Positions 8,485-16,762 of a stretch of 64,000 bases of DNA are shown piece after piece. Under the pieces are notes generated by a model, which saw only the letters and a program-made list of their open reading frames with translations, was not told where the DNA came from and did no database searches. Both the position numbers and the translations under genes were made by a program. Position 1 is the first letter of the stretch. Each line of letters starts with the position of its first letter. Source of the DNA: Paenibacillus ginsengarvi (GTDB taxonomy: Bacteria; Bacillota; Bacilli; Paenibacillales; NBRC-103111); assembly GCF_003626695.1 (NCBI RefSeq), contig NZ_RBAH01000015.1:1-64000 (forward strand). Direction: 5' to 3'.

Positions 8485-10040
8485 ATTTTTCGGAGGCACT
8501 CGTTATACCTGGTATTGTTGTAGGGGTCATTGTCATACTTGGCTTGGCGTTTTGGGCGAGGTACAAAACGGTCAGTCCTGACGAAGCGATGATCGTAACG
8601 GGTACGTTTCTCGGCAGCAAAAACTCGCTTGTCGACGATTCGGGCCGGCGCATCAAAATCGTACGCGGAGGCGGCGCGTTCATCCTGCCGATCTTCCAGA
8701 AAGCCGAGTTTTTATCGCTGCTTTCCCACAAGCTGGACGTGTCGACCCCGGAAGTATATACGGAGCAGGGCGTTCCGGTTATGACGGACGCCGTCGCGAT
8801 CATTAAGATCGGCGGTTCCGTGGAAGATGTGGCCACGGCTGCGGAGCAATTTATGGGCAAGCCTACGGAAGGGCTGAAGAGCGAGGCGCAGGAAGTGCTG
8901 GAAGGTCATCTGCGCTCGATTCTCGGTTCGATGACGGTGGAGGAAGTGTACCGCAACCGCGACAAGTTCGCCCAGGAAGTGCAGGCTGTGGCCGCTAAAG
9001 ATTTGAAGAAGATGGGCCTTCAGATCGTATCGTTTACGATCAAGGACGTTCGCGATAAGCACGGCTATCTCGATTCGTTAGGGAAGCCGCGTATCGCCGC
9101 CGTCAAGCGGGACGCCGAAATTGCCGAGGCCGAGGCGGTGCGGGATTCGCGGATTCAGAAGGCGAAGGCGGAGGAAGAAGGAATGAAGGCCGAGCTGCTG
9201 CGCGATACGAATATCGCCGAGGCGGCGAAGGAGAAAGAGCTGAAGACGGCCGCGTTTAAGAAAGATCAAGATATGGCTAAAGCCGAAGCGGATCAGGCGT
9301 ACCATATTCAGGAGGCGCGCTCGAAGCAAAGCGTCGTCGAGGAGCAAATGAAAGTCGAGCTCGTTCGCAGAGAGCGGGAAATCGACCTCGAGGCGAAAGA
9401 GATATTGCGCCGCGAGAAGCAGTATGACGCCGAAGTGAAGAAGAAGGCGGACGCCGAGCGGTACGCGGTCGTACAGGCGGCGGAAGCGGAGAAGGCGCGG
9501 CGCTTTCTGGAGGCCGAGGCGATGCAGTACAAGATCGAGGCCGAAGCGAAAGCGAACGCCGAGATGAAGCGGCTTGAAGGTCTCGCGATCGCCGATGCGG
9601 AGCGGGCGAAAGGGACCGCGGACGCCGAGGTTATCCGGCTGCGCGGTCTGGCCGAAGCGGAAGCGAAGCAAAAGCTCGCCGAGGCGTTCGAGAAGTTCGG
9701 CGAAGCGGCGATTCTCGATATTATCGTGAAAATGCTGCCGGAGCTGGCCGGGAAGGTGGCCGAGCCGATCTCTTCGATCGACAAGCTGACCGTAGTCGAT
9801 ACCGGACACGGCGAAGGCGCCGCCCGCGTAAGCAATTACGTGACGCAACTGATGGCGACGGCGCCGGAAATGCTGAAAAGCGTCTCGGGCATCGATCTCG
9901 ATCAACTGGTGAAAGGCTTAACCGGAAAGCTTGGCGGAGGCGCAACCGCCGGTACGTCAGTGCCTGCGAAGCCTAAGGCTGCCTCGCCGGTTGTGCTGCC
10001 GGTCGAACTGCCGAGCGATACGGCCAGTGACAAAGGCTGA
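8481..10040 (+). CDS. floT: Flotillin-like protein FloT (YuaG)
   Basis: A 519-residue flotillin. It has a membrane-inserting N-terminus (VIPGIVVGVIVILGLAFWA, about residues 8-27), an SPFH/band 7 domain to about residue 200, and a very long Ala/Glu/Lys-rich coiled coil (about 205-400, many EAEA and AKAE steps). The C-terminal region contains ILDIIVKMLPELAGKVAEP. Flotillins scaffold functional membrane microdomains. The start is ATG 8481 with GAGAGGAG upstream, overlapping yuaF by four bases. A terminator follows at 10068. Reverse-strand frames over the coiled coil are shadows of the repetitive codons. Confidence 0.95.
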   Translation: MNFSEALVIPGIVVGVIVILGLAFWARYKTVSPDEAMIVTGTFLGSKNSLVDDSGRRIKIVRGGGAFILPIFQKAEFLSLLSHKLDVSTPEVYTEQGVPVMTDAVAIIKIGGSVEDVATAAEQFMGKPTEGLKSEAQEVLEGHLRSILGSMTVEEVYRNRDKFAQEVQAVAAKDLKKMGLQIVSFTIKDVRDKHGYLDSLGKPRIAAVKRDAEIAEAEAVRDSRIQKAKAEEEGMKAELLRDTNIAEAAKEKELKTAAFKKDQDMAKAEADQAYHIQEARSKQSVVEEQMKVELVRREREIDLEAKEILRREKQYDAEVKKKADAERYAVVQAAEAEKARRFLEAEAMQYKIEAEAKANAEMKRLEGLAIADAERAKGTADAEVIRLRGLAEAEAKQKLAEAFEKFGEAAILDIIVKMLPELAGKVAEPISSIDKLTVVDTGHGEGAARVSNYVTQLMATAPEMLKSVSGIDLDQLVKGLTGKLGGGATAGTSVPAKPKAASPVVLPVELPSDTASDKG

Positions 10041-10067
10041 AGACGATAATAGAATGAATGCGTTAAG

Positions 10068-10115
10068 CAAGCTGTGTTATAAGCCGAGGTCTGGCTTTAA
10101 CGCAGCTTGTTTTTC
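10068..10115 (+). terminator. Rho-independent terminator after floT
   Basis: CAAGCTGTGTTATAAGCC pairs with GGCTTTAACGCAGCTTG, allowing one wobble and one bulge, and T-rich sequence follows. Confidence 0.8.
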
Positions 10116-10180
10116 GTTGTTGGACTGCATAGATTCTACCGCAGCGGGAGAAACTGAATCCCAAACAGGGAGGGATCTGT

Positions 10181-10543
10181 GTGGCATACCGTCAATTCGG
10201 AATCGGGGGCCTGACTGTTATCCTCTGCATCGCTTTGGCCGGCTGTGGCGGCAAATCCTCCAAGGCGGAAGCGGAGAAGGCGAAAGCGCAGCAGCAAAAC
10301 CAGCCCAGCGTGATCGATCAGGAACTGAAGAAGCAATATCAGATGTACAGGGAAATGCGGCAGTATCAGCTCGAGCAGCAGATGAAGGCCGAGCAGGAAG
10401 CGAAGTCGAAGCAAGCGAAGTCGAAGGAAGCGAAGCAGGACGAAAACAAGCAGAACGGCAAAGGCGATAAGGACAACAGCAAGGACAAGGAAAAAAACAA
10501 GGAAGCGAATCGGGGGAAGGAAGGCGAGGATGGGGGCGATTGA
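10181..10543 (+). CDS. Charged, lysine/glutamate-rich lipoprotein
   Basis: A 120-residue predicted lipoprotein. Its signal peptide is GIGGLTVILCIALAGC, with lipobox LAGC and the lipidated cysteine at about residue 22. The mature part is almost only K, E, Q, A, D and N: a QQ-rich helix (QYQMYREMRQYQLEQQMKAE) followed by repeated KSKQAKSKEAK-like and KDKEKNK-like units. It looks helical or disordered, and no enzyme motif is visible. GTG 10181 follows AGGGAGGG. It sits behind the flotillin operon but after a terminator, so co-regulation is uncertain. The Bacillus gene at this place, yuaI, is an acetyltransferase and is not related. Confidence 0.72.
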   Translation: MAYRQFGIGGLTVILCIALAGCGGKSSKAEAEKAKAQQQNQPSVIDQELKKQYQMYREMRQYQLEQQMKAEQEAKSKQAKSKEAKQDENKQNGKGDKDNSKDKEKNKEANRGKEGEDGGD

Positions 10544-10652
10544 TTGCTTGGCGTTGGTTGCAGCAACGGATCATACTCCAAAAAGCCAATCGGCGGGGGA
10601 GCGGGAGCTGTTCGAGAACGATTTAGATTGAATTGAATCATACGGAGTCCGG

Positions 10653-10677
10653 CCAGGCATCCCGATGTCTGGTTTTT
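10653..10677 (+). terminator. Rho-independent terminator
   Basis: CCAGGCATC and GATGTCTGG form a 9-bp stem with a 2-base loop region and are followed by TTTTTGC. Confidence 0.8.
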
Positions 10678-10729
10678 GCTTTTCTTGCAGGTTGTCGGCG
10701 GTAACGAAAAAACTTCTCGAAATATTAAC

Positions 10730-10758
10730 TTTACATCCAAAGTTCGATGGAATATAGT
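10730..10758 (+). promoter_or_regulatory. Sigma-A promoter of the tetR-P450 unit
   Basis: TTTACA, a 17-base spacer and TATAGT. The predicted transcription start at about 10765 falls inside the palindromic operator. Confidence 0.75.
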
Positions 10759-10763
10759 GGAAC

Positions 10764-10783
10764 TATACTGACTAGTCAGTATA
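10764..10783. promoter_or_regulatory. TetR operator, 20-bp perfect palindrome
   Basis: TATACTGACTAGTCAGTATA equals its reverse complement and covers the transcription start of the promoter at 10730-10758. It ends 22 bases before the tetR start. This is the expected layout for autorepression by the TetR protein. Confidence 0.8.
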
Positions 10784-10805
10784 AAAACAAGAAAAGGTGT
10801 TTAAT

Positions 10806-11381
10806 ATGAGCAGGCACAAAATTGTGCAAGCCGCAATCGAGCTGTTTGCGCTCAAAGGTTATCATCAAGCCAGCATGGATGAAATTGCGATTCGCGCTGG
10901 TGTTGCGAAGGGATCGCTTTACTATCATTTTACCGGCAAGTCGCAGCTGTTTCAGACGATTGTCAGCGAAGGGCTGCGCCAAATTACAACTAGAATCGAC
11001 GCAGAGCTTAACAGCTCGGCCTCGATTCATGAACAAATTCAAAATATCGTCGGATATTATGTCGATTTGTTTTTGGAATACAGCGATTTGGCCCACATCG
11101 TTTTTCATGAGTTGTCGAATGGCATTGAAGAGGAGGTATTAATGGAGATCAGGCAACTGCGCAACAACCACCTCACCTACATGGCTGGCATCCTCGCAGA
11201 AGGCGTAAAGCTCGGCTATATACGCGACATCGATTGCAGGCTTGCCGCTTCAGGAGTATTCGGAATGCTCGACGGCTGCTGCGATTATTTCCTGAGAAAT
11301 AATTCGCAAGTAACACGCCAGCAGGTGAAGTCGTTCATAAGTTCTACCGTTTTGTCGGGAATTGTCACAAAAAACGTTTAA
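10806..11381 (+). CDS. TetR/AcrR family regulator
   Basis: A 191-residue TetR-type repressor. The helix-turn-helix is at about residues 5-50 (IVQAAIELFALKGYHQASMDEIAIRAGVAKGSLYYHFTGKSQLF, given here only as the family pattern). The remaining all-helical domain is the ligand pocket and dimer interface. ATG 10806 is preferred to GTG 10797 because AAAAGG lies eight bases before it. The 20-bp palindrome overlapping its promoter is the likely operator. A cytochrome P450 gene follows after 57 bases on the same strand, so the inducer may be the P450 substrate. That last point is inference. Confidence 0.88.
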   Translation: MSRHKIVQAAIELFALKGYHQASMDEIAIRAGVAKGSLYYHFTGKSQLFQTIVSEGLRQITTRIDAELNSSASIHEQIQNIVGYYVDLFLEYSDLAHIVFHELSNGIEEEVLMEIRQLRNNHLTYMAGILAEGVKLGYIRDIDCRLAASGVFGMLDGCCDYFLRNNSQVTRQQVKSFISSTVLSGIVTKNV

Positions 11382-11438
11382 CATACAGCAAGCCCTTTTT
11401 TTGGTCTGACCACTAATGGTGAAGCGGGGAAATAAAAA

Positions 11439-12584
11439 ATGAGCCCTATCGTGCCTGAACATCTCCTTCCGCTGGTTAAATTTCGCGACCGGAGATCGGT
11501 TTCTCCGGTGTTGTATCATCCGGACAGCAACGGTTGGTCCGTATACAAATACAGCGATGTAAAGGCAATTTTTAGCGATCACGAGCGGTTTTCGTCGCAT
11601 ACGGGACGTACGCCGACCAAAGAAGAGCCGATCGAAGCCAGCATTCTCCGCAAAGATCCGCCGAAGCACCGACAGCTGCGCTCGCTTGTTTCGCAGGCGT
11701 TCACTCCGCGGGCGATCGAGTCGCTGGTCCCCCGCATCCAGGCGGTGACGGACCGGCTGCTGGACGAAGCGGAGGCGAAAGGAAAAGGAGCGGCCATCGA
11801 TGCGGTCGGCGAGTTTACCGGCCCGCTGCCCGTGCTGATTATCGCGGATATGCTCGGCATTCCTCCGGAAGACATCGGTTTGTTCAAGCGCTGGTCGGAT
11901 GAGCTGGTCGGCAATAATGCGGATGATTTTTTCCGCTGCCAGCAGGAGATGAGCGTATACTTCTCCGACGTGGTCGAGTCGCGGCGGCTCGAACCGCGAG
12001 ACGATCTGATAAGCAGGCTGGTGGCGGCAAGTATAAACAACGAGCGGCTGAGCGAGCTGGAGCTGATCGGATTTTGCATTTTGCTGCTCGTGGCGGGGAA
12101 TGAGACGACGACAAACTTGATCTCGTCGGCGCTTCTATGTCTGAACGGTTCGGAGGAAGCGCGCGCACGGCTGATCGGCAGCGAAGCTCAGCTGCCGGGC
12201 GCGATCGAGGAGGTGCTGCGTTATTGCTCGCCGGTTCAGCATATGATCCGCCGGGTAACGGCGGACACCGAGTTTCGCGGGTTTCGGCTGACGGCGGGGC
12301 AGATCGTGCAATTGTGGATCGGCTCGGCGAATCACGATGAAGACGTGTTTGCATCTCCGGAGACGTTCGACATCGCGCGGGACCCGAATCCGCATCTCGC
12401 ATTCGGGCACGGTATCCATTTTTGCCTCGGCGCTTTGCTTGCCCGGCTAGAGGCACGTATTGCCATCCAGTCTCTGCTCGCAAGATTTCCGGCCTTTGCG
12501 GCAGATCGCACGTATCCGCTTGAGCGACTGCCCAGCTCGATCATTTTCGGCGTGAAGCGTCTGCCTCTCACGTTATGCCCATAG
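11439..12584 (+). CDS. Cytochrome P450 (class I bacterial, CYP107-like)
   Basis: A 381-residue soluble P450. It shows the oxygen-binding I-helix LLVAGNETTTNLI, the K-helix ExxR (EEVLRYC region), and the heme loop FGHGIHFCLGALLARLE with the thiolate ligand C329. Size and motifs fit bacterial CYP107/CYP102-unrelated monooxygenases that need separate ferredoxin partners, none of which lie nearby. It follows the TetR gene closely and probably belongs to the same operator-controlled transcript. Likely roles are hydroxylation of a fatty acid, secondary metabolite or xenobiotic, and the substrate cannot be read from the sequence. It converges with the AraC gene with only three bases between stops. 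Confidence 0.92.
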   Translation: MSPIVPEHLLPLVKFRDRRSVSPVLYHPDSNGWSVYKYSDVKAIFSDHERFSSHTGRTPTKEEPIEASILRKDPPKHRQLRSLVSQAFTPRAIESLVPRIQAVTDRLLDEAEAKGKGAAIDAVGEFTGPLPVLIIADMLGIPPEDIGLFKRWSDELVGNNADDFFRCQQEMSVYFSDVVESRRLEPRDDLISRLVAASINNERLSELELIGFCILLLVAGNETTTNLISSALLCLNGSEEARARLIGSEAQLPGAIEEVLRYCSPVQHMIRRVTADTEFRGFRLTAGQIVQLWIGSANHDEDVFASPETFDIARDPNPHLAFGHGIHFCLGALLARLEARIAIQSLLARFPAFAADRTYPLERLPSSIIFGVKRLPLTLCP

Positions 12585-12587
12585 ACG

Positions 12588-13472
12588 CTACTGCACGGCG
12601 GCATCGATTTTATGCAAATATTGCTTTGGCGTGCAGCCGTTAAACCGTTTGAACAGCTCGTAAAAATGCGCCATATTTTCGATGCCGACCGCTCTGGCGA
12701 TATCTCCTACATTTTGCCCGCTCGTGACGAGCAGCCGCTCGGCCTTCGCGATCCGTTTCCGATTCACGTAATCGGTGAACGACGAGCCCATCGCCCTTTT
12801 GAAATACTTGGAAAAGTAGAAGTAGCTCATCCCGGCGATATGGCTGACCTGCTCCATCTCGATTTTCTCCGCCAAATGGCTGTCCACATATTCGATAATC
12901 GGCTTCATAACGAGCGGATCGACGGAATCGTGCGCCTGCAGCAGCCCGCGCGTATCCCCCCGCAGCAGCGTCAGCAGCAAATGCTTGATATACATGCTGG
13001 CGGCGATTTCGTAGCCGGCCGACTTGCCGATAATTTCGTCATGCATACGCTCAATGATGCCCCCGACTTCGGCGCGCACGTTCGCGTTTTCCTTGAACAT
13101 ATAGTTCAGCTCTTCCAGCGGATGATGCACCTCGGAGAAATGGCGGTAATACCGCATCATCGCCGGATCGAAATACGGCTCCAGATCGACGTGAAGCACG
13201 ATGTATACGACTTTATCGGTGAGGACTCTCGTCCGGTGAAGCTGAGAGGAGCCGATCAGGACGACATCGCCTTCGTGCAGCAGGTACGTATGACCCGGAG
13301 TATGCACCTCATGCGAGCCTTCCAACACGAGGATCAGCTCGACTTCCTTATGGTAATGCCAGCGGACGTCCTGAATCGGTCTCGGCGGGGAGGCCCGTCT
13401 TCCCTCGAACTTCCACACTTTGATGCACAGAATCGGATTCTGGTAATGGATCGGCTCTTTATAAATATCCAT
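12588..13472 (-). CDS. AraC family regulator with cupin sensor
   Basis: A 294-residue AraC-type regulator. The N-terminal cupin/AraC-binding domain carries WHYHKEVELILVLEGSHEV and LLHEGDVVLIGSSQLHRT. The two C-terminal helix-turn-helix motifs span about residues 195-290 (MEQVSHIAGMSYFYFSKYFK, VGDIARAVGIENMAHFYELF). The start at 13472 (MDIYKEPIHYQ) is taken from the beginning of the conserved part. The frame is open to 13622 but that would overlap the promoter of the divergent gene. It is divergent from the two Gfo/Idh oxidoreductase genes and probably activates them in response to a sugar. Confidence 0.88.
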   Translation of the reverse strand: MDIYKEPIHYQNPILCIKVWKFEGRRASPPRPIQDVRWHYHKEVELILVLEGSHEVHTPGHTYLLHEGDVVLIGSSQLHRTRVLTDKVVYIVLHVDLEPYFDPAMMRYYRHFSEVHHPLEELNYMFKENANVRAEVGGIIERMHDEIIGKSAGYEIAASMYIKHLLLTLLRGDTRGLLQAHDSVDPLVMKPIIEYVDSHLAEKIEMEQVSHIAGMSYFYFSKYFKRAMGSSFTDYVNRKRIAKAERLLVTSGQNVGDIARAVGIENMAHFYELFKRFNGCTPKQYLHKIDAAVQ

Positions 13473-13555
13473 GAGCTTCGGCACCTGCTCTTTCGAACAT
13501 GACAAAATTGGATACAAAACCGACAAATAGCGGCATATACGGAACATGGGAAAGG

Positions 13556-13584
13556 TTGTATCGTTGGCGTTGAGTCTATTATAC
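13556..13584 (+). promoter_or_regulatory. Promoter of the Gfo/Idh pair
   Basis: TTGTAT, 17 bases and TTATAC, with the start codon 25 bases further on. It lies in the 136-bp region shared with the divergent AraC gene, which is where an AraC activator would bind. Confidence 0.55.
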
Positions 13585-13608
13585 AACGAAATGAAGAGAG
13601 GGAAAGCC

Positions 13609-14613
13609 ATGAAAGTAGCCATCGTCGGTTGCGGGGGCTTGGGTAACGTACACGCGGGCGCCTACTCCAAAATTCCTGGCGTTACCATTGTCGGCGTATG
13701 CGACATCGACGCGAATCACTTGAGCAAAATGGCACAGCGTACGGGCGCGAAGGCGTACGAATCGTTCGACGAGATGCTGGAGCAATCGGGCTGCGAAGTT
13801 GTAAGCGTTACGCTTCCGAGCCATCTGCATAAGCCGTTCTCGATCAAGGCCGCGCAAGCGGGCAAACATGTCATCTGCGAAAAGCCGATTGCGCTTAATC
13901 TCGAGGACGCCGCCGAAATGATCCGCGTCTGCGAGGAAAACGGCGTGCGCCTGTTTATCGGACATGTCGTCCGTTTCTTCCCCGAATATGTGCAAATGAA
14001 AAATAAAATCGCTCAGGGCGCGCTCGGCCGCATCGGCGTCGCTCATCTGAAGCGGATCGGCGGACATCCCGGCGAACGTCGTCCCTGGTTCAAGGACGAA
14101 GAGAAAAGCGGCGGCGTTGTGCTCGATCTGATGGTGCATGACCTCGACTTCCTGCGCTGGTCGCTCGGCGAAGTCCGGTCCGTATACGGCCTCCGCAAGC
14201 TGGAAGGAAACGTGGATTATGCAGCCGCTACCCTCGTATTCGAAAGCGGCGCGGTTGCAAACGTGGAAGCGCACTGGGGCTATCAGGGACCGTTCACGAC
14301 GGCGGCCGAAATCGCCGGCAGCGAAGGTCTGATCCGCAGCGACAGCTCCAAATCGGTATCGCTGCAAATTCGCAAAGCGGCGGCTGACAATGCAAAGGGT
14401 CCTTTTGTCGAAGTACCGCAAAGTCCGGGCTTCCACAGCCCGTTCGAGCTGGAGATCAAACATTATATCGAATGTATCGTGGAAAACAAGCAGCCGATCG
14501 TCACCGCTCAGGATGCCTATAAGGCGCTTGAGATCGGTCTTGCCGCTCTGGAGTCCGCTCGCACGGGCAAGGCTGTTTTCCTGAATAACAGCGCGCAGGA
14601 GGTATCGCGATGA
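13609..14613 (+). CDS. Gfo/Idh/MocA family oxidoreductase (first of pair)
   Basis: A 334-residue NAD(P)-dependent oxidoreductase. The Rossmann fingerprint KVAIVGCGGLGNVHAGAY is at residues 2-19, the family motif CEKPIALN lies near residue 90, and the substrate-domain loop GGVVLDLMVHDLDFLRW holds the catalytic-type histidine. Family members oxidise sugars, inositols or sugar derivatives. ATG 13609 follows AGAGAGGGA, and upstream in-frame codons are not needed. The stop overlaps the next start as ATGA. With a divergent AraC and a downstream ROK kinase, it probably works in uptake-linked sugar catabolism. The substrate is unknown. Confidence 0.9.
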   Translation: MKVAIVGCGGLGNVHAGAYSKIPGVTIVGVCDIDANHLSKMAQRTGAKAYESFDEMLEQSGCEVVSVTLPSHLHKPFSIKAAQAGKHVICEKPIALNLEDAAEMIRVCEENGVRLFIGHVVRFFPEYVQMKNKIAQGALGRIGVAHLKRIGGHPGERRPWFKDEEKSGGVVLDLMVHDLDFLRWSLGEVRSVYGLRKLEGNVDYAAATLVFESGAVANVEAHWGYQGPFTTAAEIAGSEGLIRSDSSKSVSLQIRKAAADNAKGPFVEVPQSPGFHSPFELEIKHYIECIVENKQPIVTAQDAYKALEIGLAALESARTGKAVFLNNSAQEVSR

Positions 14614-15599
14614 ACAAGCTGAAGGTTGGGATGATCAGCTTCGCCCATGGCCACGCCCACTCTTATTTGCATTCGCTGGCGGCGCTGCCGCAGGTGGAAG
14701 TAGTCGCGATTGCAGATGAAGAGAAGAGCCGCGTGGAAGGCGTCGTTACGAAACACGGAATCGCTTACTATGAAAACTATCTGGATCTGCTCGCGATCGC
14801 GGACATCGACGCCGTCGTCATCTGCTCCGAGAATGCGTTTCACGCGAAGCATACGATCGATTCGGCCCGAGCGAAAAAACACGTCATTTGCGAGAAGCCG
14901 CTTGGCATTTCGGTATCCGAAATGGAGCAGATGATCGCCGTATGCGAGGAAAACGGCGTACAACTGTTCACGGCGTTCCCTTGCCGCTACCTCGCGGCCG
15001 TCATCAGCGCGAAGGCAGCGGTCGACCGCGGCGATATCGGCGACATTTTGGCGATCAAAGGTACGAATCGCGGCACGATGCCGGGCAAATGGTTCGTCGA
15101 GCCGGAGCTCTCCGGCGGCGGCGCTTTGCTTGACCATACCGTCCACGTGATGGACCTTATGAACTGGTTCACCGGTTCGAAGGTGACCGAGGTTTATGCT
15201 TATGCGGCGACGCTGTTCCACGAGGATTTGAAGGTGGACGATGCGGGCATGATCCATGTCAAATTCGAGAACGGCACCATCGGCGTACTCGACACGAGCT
15301 GGTCGCGTCCGAAGGCGTTCCCGACGTGGGGCGACGTGACGATGGAAATCGTCGGCACGAAAGGCACGATCTCGGTCGACAGTTTCGCTCAGAAAAACGA
15401 AATGTTCAGCAACGCGATCGGCAAAGGCCAATATCTCGGCTGGGGCGACTCGATGGACCATTACATGGTCGAAGCGTTCGTGAATGCTCTGCTTGAAGGA
15501 AAGCCGGCTCCGATATCCGGTCTCGACGGGCTTCGTTCGGCGGAAGTGGCGCTTGCCGGCTACCAATCGGTGAAAACGGGCCAGCCTGTGCAAATATAA
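14610..15599 (+). CDS. Gfo/Idh/MocA family oxidoreductase (second of pair)
   Basis: A 329-residue relative of the upstream gene. It starts KVGMISFAHGHAHSYLHSL, in which the usual GxGxxG is changed to a histidine-rich loop (SFAHGHAHSY). It keeps CEKPLGISV and GGALLDHTVHVMDLMNW. Pairs of dissimilar Gfo/Idh enzymes often act on the same sugar in opposite redox directions, for example oxidation at C3 and later re-reduction. Whether this applies here is inference. It is translationally coupled to its neighbour through a 4-base overlap, and a terminator follows. Confidence 0.88.
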   Translation: MNKLKVGMISFAHGHAHSYLHSLAALPQVEVVAIADEEKSRVEGVVTKHGIAYYENYLDLLAIADIDAVVICSENAFHAKHTIDSARAKKHVICEKPLGISVSEMEQMIAVCEENGVQLFTAFPCRYLAAVISAKAAVDRGDIGDILAIKGTNRGTMPGKWFVEPELSGGGALLDHTVHVMDLMNWFTGSKVTEVYAYAATLFHEDLKVDDAGMIHVKFENGTIGVLDTSWSRPKAFPTWGDVTMEIVGTKGTISVDSFAQKNEMFSNAIGKGQYLGWGDSMDHYMVEAFVNALLEGKPAPISGLDGLRSAEVALAGYQSVKTGQPVQI

Positions 15600-15608
15600 G
15601 CGGTAAGG

Positions 15609-15656
15609 AAAACGGAGTGCGGTCTGGCGACAGACGAGGCGCTCCGTTTTTATTTG
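15609..15656 (+). terminator. Rho-independent terminator
   Basis: AAAACGGAGTGC and GCGCTCCGTTTT form a long stem followed by TTTATTTG. It closes the Gfo/Idh operon. Confidence 0.8.
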
Positions 15657-15707
15657 TTGCGCCGACGCTCGTTTTGCGATAACGGAACGGATGTTCCGCT
15701 ATTCTTT

Positions 15708-15737
15708 TTGGACAACGCGCCCAAACCCTACTATACT
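15708..15737 (+). promoter_or_regulatory. Promoter of the first ROK gene
   Basis: TTGGAC, 18 bases and TATACT, placed 38 bases before the ROK start codon. Confidence 0.55.
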
Positions 15738-15774
15738 TTTACTGATAGACGCGAAAGGGGAATTGGACTTCAGT

Positions 15775-16719
15775 ATGGATCGTTATGCCATCGTTTTCGA
15801 TGTCGGAGGGACATCAATCAAAGCGGCCGTCGTTCGGGAGAACGGGGCGATCGTGGAGGGAGCTACCGAAACGTTTCCTTCCAGGGGGAAAGAGGATCGG
15901 GACACGCTGCTGGCGCATTTTTACGGGCTGATCGCGGGGCGCGTCGAGGTGCTGGAGAGGCTCGGCGAAGGGCGTCCATTCGAAGTGATCGGGATCGGTT
16001 ATGCGTTCCCGTCGCCGTTTGATTACGATAACGGAATTTGTTATATACAGGGGCAGCAAAAATACGATGCGCTGTACGGGACCGATATGCGCGCGGCCAT
16101 GAAGGAGCGCAACGCCGCCGATCCGGCCGTAAGCCGCGTTTTGGCGGCGGATGCGCCGATCGTGTTCGATAACGATGCGGCTTTGTTTGCCGCCGGTGAG
16201 CTGTACTACGGGCACGCGAAAAAGTATCACCGCTCGCTGTGCATTACGATCGGAACGGGCACGGGCTCGTCGTTCATCGACGAGCAGGGCATCGTCAAAG
16301 GAAAAGAGCTGTGGAACGATCCGTTCCTGGACAGCAATATCGACGATTACATTTCCCAGCGGGGCATTCTCCGGCTGGCGGAAGCGTACGGTCTCGGAAA
16401 GGACGGAGCTGTGAAGCCGATCGCGGACGCAGCCCGTGCCGGTATCGCGGACGCCCGGGACGTGTTTGCCCGGTTTGGCCGCATGTTCGGCGAGATGCTC
16501 GCTCCGTATGTGGACGAGTTCAAGCCGGAGGCCGTCATCGTAGGCGGCAATATTGCAAGAAGCGCCGATCTGTTCCTCGGGGAGACGAGGGAGGCACTGA
16601 TCGGACGGGGTATTGCCTCACCGCGCGTCCCCGCCTTTGAGACAGCGGAGGATACGTCGGCGAGCGCCTTTGCCGGGGCATTGGCGCTCGTTCAGGAGTT
16701 TATCCGGCGCCCCCGTTAA
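15775..16719 (+). CDS. ROK family sugar kinase-like protein
   Basis: A 314-residue ROK-fold protein. Phosphate-1 motif: VFDVGGTSIKAAVV. Phosphate-2 and catalytic region: VFDNDAALFAAGEL, then ITIGTGTGSSFID. Adenosine motif: VIVGGNIARSADLF. No N-terminal helix-turn-helix is present, so it is a kinase rather than a repressor. The zinc motif CxCGxxGC of classical ROK kinases is missing, and the corresponding region (LWNDPFLDSNIDDYIS) is different. It stands alone behind its own promoter, downstream of the Gfo/Idh pair. A sugar or amino-sugar 6-kinase role is likely. ATG 15775 is the best start, although the AAAGGGG upstream is 14 bases away. Confidence 0.85.
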   Translation: MDRYAIVFDVGGTSIKAAVVRENGAIVEGATETFPSRGKEDRDTLLAHFYGLIAGRVEVLERLGEGRPFEVIGIGYAFPSPFDYDNGICYIQGQQKYDALYGTDMRAAMKERNAADPAVSRVLAADAPIVFDNDAALFAAGELYYGHAKKYHRSLCITIGTGTGSSFIDEQGIVKGKELWNDPFLDSNIDDYISQRGILRLAEAYGLGKDGAVKPIADAARAGIADARDVFARFGRMFGEMLAPYVDEFKPEAVIVGGNIARSADLFLGETREALIGRGIASPRVPAFETAEDTSASAFAGALALVQEFIRRPR

Positions 16720-16762
16720 GGGAAGCGCGTCAGTCTATCGGCTGGCGGCTGGCTAAACCCGG

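Noticed and set aside
9078..9905. Long reverse-strand open frame across floT
   Set aside because: It is a by-product of the repetitive GCG/GAA/AAG codons of the flotillin coiled coil. It has no ribosome binding site, and its residues form low-complexity Arg/Leu/Phe text.
12612..13502. Plus-strand open frame antisense to the AraC gene
   Set aside because: AraC helix-turn-helix and cupin motifs are clear on the minus strand; the plus frame is a shadow.
14517..15593. Reverse-strand open frame of 358 codons opposite the second Gfo/Idh gene
   Set aside because: The plus-strand Gfo/Idh motifs are complete, and the reverse frame has no start signal or known domain.
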